Source of the DNA: Onchocerca volvulus
Lineage: Eukaryota; Nematoda; Chromadorea; Rhabditida; Onchocercidae
Assembly (NCBI GenBank): GCA_000499405.2
Contig: HG738137.1
Coordinates: 2,976,001-3,040,000 of the forward strand
Reading direction: 5' to 3'
Length of the DNA: 64,000 nt
Shown here piece by piece: positions 63,682-64,000 of the stretch (its first letter is position 1; the number at the start of each line of letters is the position of its first letter). Under the pieces are notes generated by a model. That model saw only the letters and a program-made list of their open reading frames with translations, ran no database searches and had not been told where the DNA came from. Position numbers and translations under genes: made by a program.

Positions 63682-63729
63682 AGTAGTGATAGCTGATATC
63701 TCCCAAGGAAGATATCAGCTATCATTACT
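63682..63729. repeat. Strong 20-bp hairpin
   Basis: The arms AGTAGTGATAGCTGATATCT (63682-63701) and AGATATCAGCTATCATTACT (63710-63729) pair over 20 bp. There is one G.T wobble and an 8-nt loop, CCCAAGGA. It lies in non-coding sequence. It is too short for a typical pre-miRNA, so it may be a small inverted repeat, a MITE end or a structured element. Confidence 0.85.
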
Positions 63730-64000
63730 GGAAAATCACCTGAATACAAAACCATCACTTTAACCTATCGCATGAATTAATCATCCACAGCATTTATTGT
63801 CTCGCCATGAAAATGTAGCCAACATCAAAAAACATCCATTTATTGTTTTGCCTTTTCATGTTTTATTTATGATCAAGTTAGATTTGTCAGATTTTTGAGG
63901 GAAAAAAAAGTCCGAACTTGATCTGCTTGACTAGATGCCTGCATAGATTAGCAAAGCTGACCATTTCTCGCAAGCTATTATAATATTTACAAGCTGAATA
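63730..64000. other. Non-coding end of window
   Basis: AT-rich sequence with no exon or repeat recognised up to the window edge. Confidence 0.4.

Overview
The window is nuclear DNA of a nematode, most probably a filarial (spirurid, clade III) worm. The DNA is very AT-rich. Genes are split by many small introns with nematode-type TTTCAG or TTTTAG acceptors, and several start codons sit just behind an acceptor-like site, as expected for spliced-leader trans-splicing. An avr-14-type glutamate-gated chloride channel is present. A full-length ribosomal L32 frame of bacterial, Wolbachia-like type lies among the host genes, as is common in filarial genomes. All gene models were assembled by eye from frame, splice phase and family alignment from memory; no search was run.

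Layout. 0.1-9.8 kb (+): avr-14, with five shared extracellular exons and two successive alternative cassettes for the membrane domain and C-terminus. 9.8-14.2 kb: gene-poor, with a solo-LTR-like block, a CA microsatellite and hairpins. 14.2-22.7 kb (+): a class C orphan receptor related to GPR158/GPR179. 23.6-29.7 kb (-): rps-26, tmem-107 and dnj-12. 31.2-34.0 kb: two tail-to-tail LITAF-domain genes sharing an intron position. 36.2-43.7 kb (-): rpb-10, prefoldin subunit 1, an unrecognised 361-residue protein and the tiny rpl-41. 45.3-54.0 kb: fragments of unrecognised genes on both strands, plus the Wolbachia-like L32. 55.3-55.9 kb (+): a protein tyrosine phosphatase pseudogene. 58.0-58.9 kb (-): the oligosaccharyltransferase subunit OSTC. 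60.4-61.7 kb (-): ribose-5-phosphate isomerase. The rest to 64 kb is non-coding as far as I can see, ending in a strong 20-bp hairpin.

Most recognised genes are housekeeping: translation (S26, L41), transcription (RPB10), chaperoning (Hsp40, prefoldin), N-glycosylation (OSTC) and the pentose phosphate pathway. These alternate with neuronal or sensory membrane proteins: the GluCl channel, the GPR158-like receptor and the ciliary transition-zone protein TMEM107. The minus-strand run rpl-41, unknown, pfd-1, rpb-10 has gaps of about 0.7-0.9 kb and could be polycistronic, but that is inference. The points most worth a second look are the avr-14 double cassette, the L32 transfer, two GC-AG introns (rpb-10 and OSTC), decayed copies of the rpb-10 3' end, the phosphatase fossil and the 361-residue orphan protein.
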